DNA of 64,000 bases from Ehretia macrophylla (lineage: Eukaryota > Streptophyta > Magnoliopsida > Boraginales > Ehretiaceae). The notes below the pieces were generated by a model. The model had not been told where the DNA came from. It did no database searches and worked only from the letters and a program-made list of their open reading frames with translations. A program made the position numbers and the translations under genes. The stretch is taken from NCBI GenBank assembly GCA_037974665.1, contig CM075771.1, positions 42,330,425 to 42,394,424 of the forward strand, in the 5' to 3' direction. Positions 1 through 12,861 of the stretch are shown here, one piece after another (position 1 is the stretch's first letter; each line of letters begins with the position of its first letter).

Positions 1-3000
1 GCAAAAGAAGAAAAATGTCCCGAAGCTTATGAAAACGTTCGATTTTGGACAACGAAAATAGGCGCAGCCAAGCAGGCCTCTGCGCCCATCGTAGAGCTCT
101 CGGAGAGCTTTCCAACGGTATGTTGTGCACCGTGTAACTCCTTACGGATCAAAAGTTATTGCCACCAGAGCGACGGAGACCTGGTCCCAAGCCCTACACC
201 CTCAGTTTGCAGGCCCAGCCTCTACATGAATCAAAGTTGTCTTGCCCAGGATGCCTGAGATTCGGTAATAGAAATGTGATGGATTAGGTTGTCGTCCTTT
301 TCGCGGCCTACGACGTACGATCCAGGATGAAAAAACAGCGCAAAAGTAGAAAAGTGACCAGAAACAAATGAAAACATTCGATTTTGGGATCCGAAAATAG
401 GCGCAGCCGAGCAAGCTTGCTGCGCCTGTCGTAGAGCTCTCGTGGAGCTCTCGGAGCGACGGATACCTTGTCACAAGCCCCACGCCCTCGGTTTGTGGCC
501 CAGCCTCTTCGTGAAGTGAAGTTGTCTTGCCCAAGGTGCTGTGGGATTCAGTAATAGAAATGTGATGGATTAGGTCGTCGTCCTTTTCGAGGCTCACGAC
601 GTACGATCCGGGATGGAAAAACAGTGCAAAAGAAGAAGAGTGTCCTAAAACTGATGAAATCGTTCAATTTTGGGCTATGAAAATAGACGCAGCCGAGCAG
701 GCTTGCTGCCCTTGTCGTAGAGCTCTAGGAGAGCTTTGCAACGGTATGTTGTGCGTCGCGTAACTCCTTACGGATCAAAAGTTATGGGCACCGAAGCGAC
801 GGATACCTGGTCACAAGCCCTAAGCCCTCGGTTTTCTGGCCCAGCCTCTACGTGAAGTGAAGTTGACTTGCCCAACGTACCATGTGATTCGGTAATAGAA
901 ATGTGATGGATTAGGTTGTCGTTCTTTTCGTGGCTAACGATGTACGATCCGGGATGAAAAAACAGGCAAAAGAAGAAAAGTGTTCCGAAACTGATGAAAA
1001 TGTTCAATTTTGGGATCCAAAAATAGCCGCAGCCGAGCAGGCTTGCTACCCCCGTCATAGAGCTCTCGGAGAGCTTTCCAACGGTATGCTGTGCGCCGCG
1101 TAACTGATTACGGATAAAAATTTATGGGCACCAGAGCGACGGATACCTAGTCACAAGCCCCACGCCCTCGGTTTGCGGGCCCAGCCTCTACGTGAAGGGA
1201 AGTTGTCTTGCCTAAGGTTCCATGGGATTCAGTAATAGAAATGTGATGGATTAGGTTGTTGTCCTTTTTGCGGCTCACGATGAACATTTCGGGATGGAAA
1301 AACAACGCAAAAGAAGAAAGGTGTCCCAAAACTGATGAAAATGTTCAATTTTGGGCTCCGAAAATAGGCGCAGCCTAGCATGCTTGCCACCCCCGTTGTA
1401 GAGCTTTCAGAAAGCTTTCCAACGGTATGCTGTGCGCCGCGTAACTCCTTACGGATCAAAAGTTATGGGCACCGGAGCGACGGATACCTGGTCTTAAGCC
1501 CCACGCCCTCGGTTTGTGTACCCAGCCTCTATGTGAAGCAAAGTTGTCTTGCCCTAAATGCCTGGGATTCGGTAATAGAAATGTAATGGATTAGGTAGTC
1601 GTCCTTTTCACGGCTCACGACGTACTATCCGTGACGAAAAAACAACGCAAAAGAAGAAAAGTGTCCCGAAACTAATGAAACGTTCATTTTAGGGCTCCAA
1701 AAATAGGCGCAGTCGAGCAGGATTGCTGCCCTTGTCGTAGAGCTCTCGGAGAGCTTTCCAACGGTATGCTGTGCACGGCGTAACTCCTTACGGATCAAAA
1801 GTTATGGGCACCAGAGCGTCGGAGACCCGGTCCCAAGTGCCGCGCCCTCGGATTGCGGGCCCAGCCTCTACGTGAAGCAAAGTTATCTTGCCCAAGATGC
1901 ATGGGATTCGGTAATAGAAATTTGATGGATTAGATTATCTTCCTTTTCACTGCCCACGACGTACGATCCGGGACAGAAAAATAGCGCAAAGTAAGAAAAG
2001 TATCCCAAAATAGATGAAATCTTTCAAATTTGGGCTCTGAAAATAGATGCAACCAAGCAGGCTTGCTTCCCCCGTCGTGGAGCTTTCGGAGAGCTTTCTA
2101 ACGGTATACTGTGCGCCGCGTAACTCCTTACGGATCAAAAGTTATGGGCACCGGAGCGTCGGAGACCTGGTCCAAAGCCCCCTACCCTCGGTTTGTGGGC
2201 CAGCCTCTACGTGAAGTGAAGTTGTCTTGCCAAAGGTGCTGTGTGATTCAGTAATAGAAATGTGATGGATTAGGTTGTCATCCTTTTCGTGGCTCACAAC
2301 GTACGATCCGGGATGGAAAAACAGCGCAAAAGAAGAAAAGTGTCCCGAAACTAATGAAATGTTCGATTTTGGGCTCCAAAAATAGGAGCGGCAGAGCAGG
2401 CTTGCTACCCTCGTCGTAGAGCTCTCGAAGAGCTTTCCAACGGTATGCTATACGCCGCGTAACTCCGTACGGATCAAAAGTTAGGGCTGCGAAGCGGCGG
2501 ATACTTGGTCACAAGCCCCACGCCCTCAGTTTGCAGGCCCAGCCTCTACGTGAAGTGAAGTTGTCTTGCCCAAGGTACAGTGGGATTCAGTAATAGAAAT
2601 GTGATGGATTAGGTTGTCATCCTTTTCGCTGCTCACGACGTACGATTCGGGATGAAAAAACAGCGCAAAAGAAGAAAAGTGTCCCGAAGCTAATGAAAAT
2701 GTTTGATTTTGGGCACCGAAAATTGGCACAGCTGAGCAAACATGCTGCACCCATCGTAGAGCTCTCGGAAAGCTTTCCAACGGTATGTTGTGCGTCGCGT
2801 AACTCCATACGAATCAAAAGTTATTGGCACCGGAGCGACGGAGACCTGGTCCAAAGCCTTACGCCCTCGGTTTGTGGGCCCAGCCTCTACGTGATGCAAA
2901 GTTGTCTTGCCCAAGATGCCTTGGATTCGGTAATAGAAATGTGATGGATTAGGTTGTCATCCTTTTCGCGGCCCACGACATACGATGCGGGACGGAAAAA

Positions 3001-5573
3001 TAACGCAAAAGAAGAAAAGCGACCTGAAACTGATGAAAACGTTCAATTTTGGGATCCGAAAATCAGTACAGCTAAGCAAGCTTTCTGCACCTGTCGTAGA
3101 GCTCTCGGAAAGCTTTCCAACGGTATGCTGTTCTCCGCGTAACTCCATACGAATCAAAAGTTATGGGCACCGGAGCGACGGATACCTGGTCCCAAGCCCT
3201 ACGCCCTCGGTTTGCAGGCACAACCTCTACGTGAAGCAAAGTTGTCTTGCAGAAGATGCCTGGGATTCGGTAATAGAAATGTGATGGATTAGGTTGTCAT
3301 CCTTTTTGCGGCCCACGATGTACGATCCAGGACGGAAAAACAATGCAAAAGAAGAAAAGTGGCCCGAAACTGATGAAAACATTCGATTTTGGGATTCGAA
3401 AATAGGCCCAACTGAGCAGGCCTGCTGCCCCCATCGTAGAGCTCTCGGAGAGCTTTCCAACGGCATGCTGTGCGCCGCGTAACTCTTTACGGATCAAAAG
3501 TAATGGGCACCGGAGCGACGGATACCTTGTCATAAGCCCCACGCCCTCGGTTTGTAGGCCCAGCCTCTACGTGAAGTGAAGTTGTCTTGCCTAAGGTGCC
3601 ATGGGATTCGGTAACAGAAATATGATGGATTAGGTTGTCGTCCTTTTCGCGGCTCACGACGTACGATCCGGGATGGAAAAATAGCGAAAAAGAATAAAAG
3701 TGTCCCGATACTGATGACAACGTTCAATTTTGGGCTCCAAATATAGGCACAGCCAAGCAGGCTTGCTGCCCCCTTCGTAGAGCTCTCGGAGAGCTTTACA
3801 ACAGTATGCTGTGCGCCGCGTAACTCCTTACGAATCAAAAGTTATGGGCACCGAAGCGACGAATACTTGGTCACAAGCCCCAAGCACTCGGTTTGCGGGC
3901 CCAGCCTCTACGTGAAGTATAGTTGTCTTGCCCAAGGTGCCGTGGGATTCTGTAATAGAAATGTGATAGATTAGGTAGTTTTCCTTTTCACTGCTCACGA
4001 CGTACGATCCAGGATAGAAAAACCGCACAAAAGAATAAAAGTGTCACAAAATTGATGAAAACGTTCTATTTTGGGCACCAAAAATAAGCGCAGCCGAGTA
4101 GGCTTGTTGTCCCCGTCATGGAGCACTCGGAGAGCTTTCCAACGGTATATTGTGCGTTGCGTAACTCCTTACAGATCAAAAGTTATGGCCACCGGAGCGA
4201 CGGATACCTGGTCACAAGCCCAACACCCTCGGTTTGCTGGCCCAGCCTCTACGTGAGGTGAAGTTGTCTTGCCCAAGGTACCGAGTGATTCAGTAATAGA
4301 AATGTGATTGATTAGGTAGTCGTCCTTTTCGCGGCTAACGACGTACGATCCGGGATAGAAAAACAGGCAAAAGAAGAAAAGTGTCCCGAAACTGATGAAA
4401 ACGTTCAATTTTTGTCTTCGAAAATAGGCACAGTAGAGCAGGCCTACTGCCCTCATCGTAGAGCTCTCGGAGAGCTTTCCAACGGTATGCTGTGCGTCGT
4501 GTAACTCATTACGGATCAAAAGTTATGGGCACCGGAGAGACGGATACCTAGTCACAAGCCCCACGCCCTCGGTTTGCGGGCCCAGCCTTTAAGTGAAGTG
4601 AAGTTGTCTTGCCCAAGGTGCCGTGGGATTCAATAATAGAAATGTGATGGATTAGGTTGTTGTCCTTTTCGCGGCTCACGACGTACGATCCGGGATGAAA
4701 AAATAATGCAAAAGAAGAAAAGTGTCCCAAAATTGATGAAAATGTTTAATTTTAGGCTTCGAAAATAGGCACAGCCGAGCAAACTTGCTGCCCCCGTTGT
4801 AGAGCTCTCGGAGAGCTTTCCAACGGTATGCTTTGCGCCGCGTAACTCTTTACGGATCCAAAGTTATGGGCACCGGAGCAACGGATACCTAGTCACAAGC
4901 CCAACGTCCTCAGTTTGCGGGCCCAACCTCTATGTGAAGCAAAGTTGTCTTGCCCAAGATGCCTGGGATTCGGTAATAGAAATGTGATGGATTAGGTTGT
5001 CGTCCTTTTCACAACTCACGAAATACGATCCGTGACGGAAAAACAGCGCAAAAGAAGAAAATTATCCCGAAACTAATAAAATCGTTCGTTTTTGGGCTCC
5101 GAAAATAGGCGTAGCCGAGCAAGCTTGCTGCCCTCGTCATAGAGCTGTCGGAGAGCTTTCTAACGGTAAGCTGTGCACCGCGTAACTCCTTATGGATCCA
5201 AAGTTATGGGCACCGGAGCGACGGATACCTGGTCACAAGCCCGACGTCCTCGGTTTGCTGGCCCAGCCTCTACGTGAAGTGAAGTTGTCTTGCCCAAGGT
5301 ACCATGGGATTCGGTAATAGAAATGTGATGTATTAGGTTGTCGTCCTTTTCGCGGCTCACGACGTACGATCCGGGATGGAAAAACAGCGCAAAAGAAGAA
5401 AAGTATCCTGAAACTGATGAAAACGTTCGATTTTGGGCTCCAAAAATAGGCACAACCGAGCTGGCAAGCTACCCCCGTTGTAGAGCAATCGGAGAGCTTT
5501 CCAACGATATGCTGTACGCCGCGTAACTTATTACGGATCAAAAGTTATGGGCACTGGAGCGACGAATACCTGG
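1..5573. repeat. Satellite block 1, about 340-bp monomers (about 16 copies)
   Basis: Head-to-tail monomers are seen directly. The anchor motif ACGTACGATCC or close variants recurs near 308, 599, 940, 1279 (altered), 1620, 1960, 2299, 2640, 2980, 3319, 3658, 3999, 4340, 4681, 5022 and 5361, a period of 339-341 bp. Each monomer also carries AGCTCTCGGAGAGCT, a 7-bp perfect inverted repeat around one base, and the block GTAACTCCTTACGGATCAAA. The first full interval is only about 291 bp because of a deletion near 434-462. Many reading frames of 60-116 codons occur on both strands, but they recur in every monomer, so they are not genes. The block ends at the target site of LTR L1 (CCTGG, 5569-5573). 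Confidence 0.96.
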
Positions 5574-8500
5574 TGTCACGCCCCAACCCGACCTATAGAG
5601 GTTTGACTAGGGTGTGATCTAATCATTCATGTTCTTTTACGATTATAACTGGTTAACGAAGGTTAAGCTTATCCGTTAGACTAGAACTCCAAAAATTTTT
5701 CGAAAAACCGACAGCATAACGGCTGTAGTTAGGACCTTTCAGTTTGACCTAATTTCTAAACGCCTCAATTATTCCAATCATTAATCCAATTCCATTAAGG
5801 ACTCCTATTTTGTCATCAACCGATATGCCTACTAGTCTATCTTGAAAGCCTCGTTTGGTTAATAAGCCTAGCATGATAACTATGTCCCGTTTATTTATCA
5901 ATTTCCTATAATGCAAGTACCTATTATCCTTTAGTTTACAAATAAGCACCTAAGTGAAATTAGATAGAATTGACTTAGTTGATTTTTCACCTAGTGGTTT
6001 AATTGCCTACGATAGCTACTATTCAAGATAATGAAAGCAAAACCAAACAAAGAGTTAGTCCGGTTATAGATAGTACAATCCAAAATTAGACCCAAATTAC
6101 AACGGGGTCATTTACATCAACAAAATAAGTAGTCTCCAGAGCAAACACAACGTTCATAGAACAACCACTGACAAACAAGGCACATAAAGCACGTAATCAC
6201 TCAAAGGAATCATCAACAGACGCATTCTCCTCAGGTACATGTTCCAAAATCTTCTTTACCTGTGATGATAAAAGAGGGTGAGTCCTTATGAACTCAGCAA
6301 GGGGGAACGAGAGATAACGTTTTAAAAACTCTTTTCCGGTTAATCTTATGAAAACCCCTTGTTGAAAACATGTCCCATATTACAATTAATAAAGTACGCA
6401 AAATATAAGAATCAAATTGAACAACAGATACAATTACCAATCATTTCAAGGATACGGTGAGCTTTTGCTCTCAAGTTCAATCGGTAAGCATTGGCTTTCA
6501 ATATCATTTTTGATAACAATTGTTGCGGCCGGCTTCAATCATCCACTTATCACTCCCAATTGGGTGTACTCCGGATGTATCCCGAAATCCTACGACCCAA
6601 CTCTCCGAAGGTGGAATGCCAAGCAAGAGAGGGAATTGGACCATGGTAGTCATAGGAGCACCGGCAAGCCCTATGCCGCCCAGCGTTCGTGAAATGCCAC
6701 CATGCCACAATGAAAGGTTGCAACCTTGTATGCAATGTACATTTATTCCATTTAACATTTCACATTAGGAGGTCAACAAAGTAGGTTGCCTCCGAGCAAG
6801 TATAAGATCACATTTTGACATATTGGCATATAAGGCATTGTAAGAACATGTAATCGTTTCATATATCAATTTGAAAGCAATTAAACTCTCACGGGCAGCC
6901 AAGTAACCATGTTCAAATAAGCCATAGCATGTCTTTTAACAATTCACATTAGGAGGTCAACAAAGTAGGTTGCCTCCGAGCAATTATAAGATCGCATATC
7001 GATAAGTAAACTTACAAGGCATGCTTTGACATGTACATTCACTTTGTAAAACACTTAGGAGCATGTGAACATTTAATGGACAGCCAAGTAACACCATATA
7101 AAACAAGTCATATAGCTCATTTTAGTTCACATATTTAGTGTTGAGATCATATGAGCATGCAACGACACTTATACAAGACCGGGTGCAAGAATAGTTCACA
7201 TATCAACATGTAATCATCGGGAATCCTGTTTAGAGCTATATGGACAATTCCGAGCAGCCTATTAACCTCCTTCAACATCATTTATAATTCACACAAGAAT
7301 GGTTTATGACTCGGGAACCCATGGGGCCATTAGGGTTTACTAGGCCGTGCTTGGGGTTAGTTTCATTTGCTAAGCACCACAAGTAATACTGAAAACACAT
7401 CAAGCCTATATAACATTTATTGGGAAGCCTACTTGTCATGCCCCAACCCGGCCTATAAAGGTTAGACTAGGGTGTGATCTAAACATTCAAGTCATATCTC
7501 GTACTTAACCGTTCATGAAAGTTTAACACTTAACGTTATAGCCTAAACTCCATAATTTTCTGGAAAACCGGCAGCATAACGGCTGTAATTGGGCTCTTTC
7601 GTTTGACCTAATTCTCTGAATGCCTCAAATTTTCCAATCTCAATTTCATTTCCAACTAAGATTACTATTTACCATCAATTGAAATGCCTACTGGTTATCT
7701 CAAAGTCTCGTTTGATTAATAACCTAGCATGATACTATGTCTCGTTTGTTTGTTAATCCTCGTTACAAAAGTACCTGTTGATCTTAGCTTAACAATGAGT
7801 ACCTGCTTAAGATTGGATAGGTTCATTTTACTTAGTCCTTACCTGATACTTCATAATCCTATGATAGATACTAGCCAATGACGATAGCAAAATGACCATA
7901 GTAGTATCTATCTAGTTGTTATCAGTACAAGCCAAAATTAGACCCCAAATTACAACGGGGGTCTTTTACATTACAACAACAAGCAACATAAGAAATGAAA
8001 TAGTCTTTAAGCAACATAGTTTTCACAAATGGCCATAATCAAGCAAGGCACGTAGGACAAGAAATCATTCCAAGGAATCATCATTAGGCACATCGTCCTC
8101 AGGTACCTGTTCTTGGTCTTCTTCACCTAAGATGATAAAAGAGGGTGAGTCCTTATGAACTCAGCGAGGGGGAACGAAAAATAAGTTTTGAAACTCATTT
8201 TCCGGTTCAACTTACGAAAACCCTTTTTGCAAGCATGAATATATCAAAAGTAAGTACATAACATAATATAAAAGTAAAGGAACACAATTACCCGTCTTTC
8301 CTCCCCGAGGTCCTCTAGGAACCAAGCGAGAGTACTTATACACATAGTGAAAAGGATACGGTGAGCTTTTTCTCTCAGTTCATGTCAGTATCAGTTGTTG
8401 CGGACGACTTCAAATCATCCCCTTATCACGCCAAATGGGTGTACTCCGGATGTACCCCAAAATCCTATGACCCAACTCTCCAAGGAAGTCTAGCCCCCAA

Positions 8501-11500
8501 GCAAGAGAGGGAATTGGACAATGGTAGTCACGGTTGCACCAGCAAGCCCGATGCCTCCCGGTGTGCGTGAATGCTACCACGCCAGAATGAAAGGTTGCAA
8601 CCTTGTATGCAATGCACATTTATGACATTTAATATATCACATTAGGAGGACAACAAAGTAGGTTGCCTCCGAGCAGTCATAAGATTGCACATTGACAAGT
8701 AAACAAGCGAGGCACGATAAGACAAGTAATTTCACTTGAAAGGCACATGGAGTTATATGAACATTAAACGGGCAGCCATTAACGCATGTAAATCAAGTCA
8801 TATAACTCATTTCGAAGTTCACGTAATCAAATAATAAGATTATTCAACATGCAACGATACCTACGTGGGACCGGGTGCAAGAAAGGCCTACTTGTCAACA
8901 TGTAATCATCAAAATCACATTTAGGGCTACAAGGGAAACTATGGGCAGCCTACTAAACATATAATTAAACACGATATTCATAGGATCAACACTTAGCAAG
9001 TTTACCTAGTTACTAGGGTTCCAATTCGTGTTTACCCGTGCAATTAAACCCCAAGTCATCTCGTAATTAAGCTCAAGCCATGCATTGATTAATTCCAATA
9101 CCCTCAAGCATTCAAAACAGTCCACATAACATCCAAATTCCACAATCCCAAGAATTTAATACAACAAAAGAAGCTACAATAATTTTTTTAAGCATATCAC
9201 TAAGTGAAACCCTCACTGCAATGGACTGTTTTCTCACAATCATTAAGACAAGCAAACAATCTCCAATTCCAGTGAATATGATGTCAAATTAAAGCTTAAG
9301 GAGTGAACTAAATTCAGAAACAAACCTCGCATCATTTGGAGTTCGGGTTCGATAGTTATAGCCAAAACAGTCAAACTATACAAAACTGTCCAGATTTGCA
9401 CACATTTCAATACTTGTCGTTTTTTAGGGCTTTAGGATCAGATTTAGCCTTAGTCCATTTCTGAAAAAAATTTCCAGAACTGAAAATTATAGCTTCACAC
9501 CAAATTTCATGCATTTTGGATATCATTTACTAAGTCAAAACTGGTTCGTTCTACAAGGTCAGTGAATCTGCCAAAACCTGCTTCATTTTTCCAGACTTTC
9601 CAAATTTGGACACATTTTGATAATTAGCCATTTTGAGGACCTTAGAGTCAAAATTAGCTTTGGCCCATTTCTACGAAAAGTGTTCTAACTAGAAAAACTA
9701 GTTACCTACCAATTTTCATGCATTTTTAACATCATTTACCTAGTCAAAATCACCTCGCACCAACAAGACAGAAAGCTGTCACATACCCGATTTCATCTAT
9801 CATCACATTCTAGCCAAGAATCTTGCCATGCATGTTCATAAAAGCTCATGAACACACATATATCTCAAGTACATAAGTAAAGATAGACAATTAAGGACAT
9901 GCATGTGGTTTTTTGAAAGATTTTCAAGAAGTTTTAGCCCTCACCTTAGCAAAACAACTAGAAGATGCACAAGACTCTTGATGGTTGCACAAGATTGATT
10001 CTTTTCCTTGCTTAGCCGAGACACCACTCAATTTTTCTCAAATTACCTAGCTTAGTAACCAAGTTCTTAGTAGGTGCATGTGGTTAGAACAAGAAGAAAA
10101 GGAATGGAAGCTAGCAAACTCACCTAAGCCGAAATGGAGGTGCTAAATGCTTGCATGTGCATTTCTTTGCTCCTAGCTTTGCTTGGTTGAGTTCCTTGGT
10201 TGCTTGGAAGTCTTGAAGAGCCTTAGGATGAAGAACTTAGCTATGGAGTCTACAATATTCAGCTAGGGTCGAGAGAGAGAGAGAGAAGAATGAGAGGAAA
10301 TGAGAGAAATGAAAGAAAAATAAAAGCTTTGTTGGGCAAAGGAGCTTGTGTCGGCCTTGGGCATAAAAATTTCAGACTTTTGTGTCTTCAAGAAGCATTT
10401 TGAATTATCTAGTATGGGCATGGAGCTTGTGTCGAACTGGTGGAGCTTTGGGGAGGGTTTTGAGATAATTTTTTTATGCATTTGTGTCATATAATTGTCA
10501 TAGAATGTCTAGGAATTAATTTGAATTAAGCAAGCAAGCAAGCACAAATGCTCACAAGGTGATCGGCTAAGGCATTGCTAGAATCTGAATTTTTTGTCTT
10601 GTTGAGCATTATTTAATTGAGTGTTTGGGATATGCAAAGAATAAAGAATAAAAAATAAGGAATGTCTAGCTTTTTGTGAGATTTTGTCTTCTAGTGGATT
10701 GAATTAGTAATTTAATATTAGTTAGTGGGATTTGTAGGATTAATTATTGATCTAGTGCTTCGTGTAAGATGCTTTCTTGATTAACGTGTGGGCACGCTTT
10801 CCTAGGTTTAGGGTACGTACTACGATGCAAGGCACGAACAACGAGATGAATGCACGTTTTCCAAACAAATGCACGCAACCCTAAATGAATGCACGTAATT
10901 CAATGCAAGACACACAAAACAAAACACGATTTTTAAACTTAGGTCAAAGCAAGCAAATCTAGGTTAGGGCACATGAAACGAGATATCACACGCAAATCGA
11001 GGTCTGGCCTCACACTACTAATCACACAATTAAACACATTAATCATATGATCATCACTTAGCGAGATTTCATAGTTAATAGGGTTTCAATTCATGCTTAC
11101 ACGTTCGATTAAGCCACAAGTTGTCACATAATTAAACCCAAGCCATGCATCGATTACTTAAGCATCTCCAATCATCCAAAACAGTACACACAACATCTAA
11201 GTGCCACAATTTCAAGCATTCAATACCACAAGAGAAGTTACAACATGTTTCAAAGCATATCACTAAACAAAACCTCACTGCATTGGTCTGTTTTCCCACA
11301 TTCATTTAGACAAGCAAAAAACCTCCAATTTCAGTGAAAAAAAATTCAAATTAAATCTTAATGAGTGATTTAAATCCAGAAACAAACCTCACCTCATTTG
11401 GAGTTCGGACTCAAGAGTTATAGCCAAAACCGTGAGACTATGCAAAACTGTCCAGATTCGTACACATTTCAATACTTGCCATTTTTTTGGGTCTTAGGGT

Positions 11501-12861
11501 CAGATTTAGCCTTAGTATATTTCTGACAAAAATGTCCATAATTGAAAAACATAGCGACTTACCAATTTTTATGCATTTTCACCAAAATTTACTAGGTCAA
11601 AAACTATTCATTCTACAGAGTCAGTAATCTGCCAGAAACCTATTTCATATTTCCAGATTTTCCAGATTTAGACACCTTTCGATATTTTTCCATTTTGGAT
11701 GCCTTAGAGTCAAAATTGGCCTTGGCCTATTTCTATGAAAAATGCTCAGAACTGACAAAAATAGTGACGTACCAATTTTCACTCATTTTTAACATCATTT
11801 GCTAGGCTAAAATGGTTTCGTTCCACAAGGTCAAAAATCTGCCAACAGAAACATTTTTACCTATCTTCAAGTTCTAGCCAAACGTCCAGCCATGCATGGG
11901 TATATAAGCTCATGTACACACATATACAATAACTACAGAGGTAAATATAGCCATATGGAAGCATGCATGTGGTTTTTGAAAGCTTTTAAAAGAGTTTAAC
12001 CCTCACCTTAGCAAGTTAATAGATGAAGATGCACAATGTTCTTGAAGATGCACCAATGGAGCTTCTTTCTAGCTTCTTGCTTGCTTGGGCTGCTATGGCC
12101 GAGCTTGGGAGAGATCTTGAGAGCATGCTTGAGGTTTTGTGTGTCAAATTCCTTCTAAAGTTGCTGAATATTGTGCCTAGGAAATGTAATGTGTAAGAAA
12201 TAAGTGCATGAGCATGTTGGAGGCTTAGGAGTTAGCAAAAAGGGCATAGAACTTAGTAAAAGTTATGACATGGTGTAAGAGAATGTTGGGTAGAATAGAA
12301 TATTTTATAGTTAGTGGGATTTGTAGAGAATTTGAATTAGGAATATAATATTGGTTAGTGGATTGTGTAGGATTATTTTAGTGTTTTGTGCTTTGTGCAA
12401 GAATCTTTATTGATTAGCATGCAGGCACGCATTCCTAGGTCTAGGGCATGCACTACGAGATAAGGCACACACTTCAAGATAAATGCACAGATTTTTATGT
12501 AAATGCAAGCAATTCTGGGTAAGTGCACGCAAACCAATGCAAGGTACGTAATTCAATGCAATGCATGTAAATCAAGGTATTGCACTTAAACCTAGGTTAG
12601 GGCACGCAGTTCAAGGTTATGGCATATGAAATGAGGAAACGAACACAAATCGAGGTCTCGCACGTAATTCAAGATCAGGGCAAGTATATCTAGGTATGCA
12701 CGTACATCGAGGATTAGGACACACAATTCTAGGTCAAGGCACGTACAACGAAGCATGCACGAAAACCAAGATAGGGCACGCAATCCAAGATCAGTTATAT
12801 AATTCTAGGTCGAAGGCACATAAATCGAGGTTAGACACGTTATTTGAGGTCGGACCTCACA
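5574..12861 (-). mobile_element. Solo LTR L1 of the Ty3/gypsy family, interrupted by L2
   Basis: In top-strand order it starts TGTCACGCCCC and ends CGGACCTCACA, the reverse complement of the family LTR (TGTGAGG...GTGACA). The flanks are CCTGG (5569-5573) and CTTGG (12862-12866), a 5-bp target duplication with one mismatch, and the satellite phase continues across it (gatacctgg then tcacaagcc). Removing L2 and its duplicated CTACT leaves about 3.7 kb. No primer site, internal region or second LTR is present, so this is a solo LTR produced by LTR-LTR recombination. It is the most diverged copy: it has a partial duplication of about 184 bp (6761-6944 and 6945 to about 7130), a long degenerate block of about 20-bp repeats at its promoter-side end (12422-12861), and a broken version of the small LTR frame (6550-6735). 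The GACCC/GGGTC hairpin lies at 6089-6109. Confidence 0.94.
7434..11014 (-). mobile_element. Solo LTR L2, inserted into L1
   Basis: This 3581-bp LTR starts TGTCATGCCCC and ends GGCCTCACA on the top strand. It is flanked by a perfect 5-bp duplication CTACT (7429-7433 and 11015-11019). The surrounding L1 sequence (gcctact then aatcacac) rejoins when L2 is removed, so L2 is younger than L1. Landmarks: hairpin arms GACCCC/GGGGTC at 7941-7963, the small conserved frame at 8410-8619 (69 codons), a purine tract (complement of the family CT tract) near 10270-10290, and a short block of about 20-bp repeats near 10790-11014. No internal region remains, so it is a solo LTR. Confidence 0.95.

Noticed and set aside
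1-5573. Regular repeats resembling a CRISPR array at low resolution
   Set aside because: Units are about 340 bp, contiguous and similar over their whole length, with no short repeat/unique spacer pattern. This is plant satellite DNA.
10263-10490. 75-codon minus-strand frame at the purine tract of L2
   Set aside because: It lies in low-complexity LTR sequence and is not kept in other copies.
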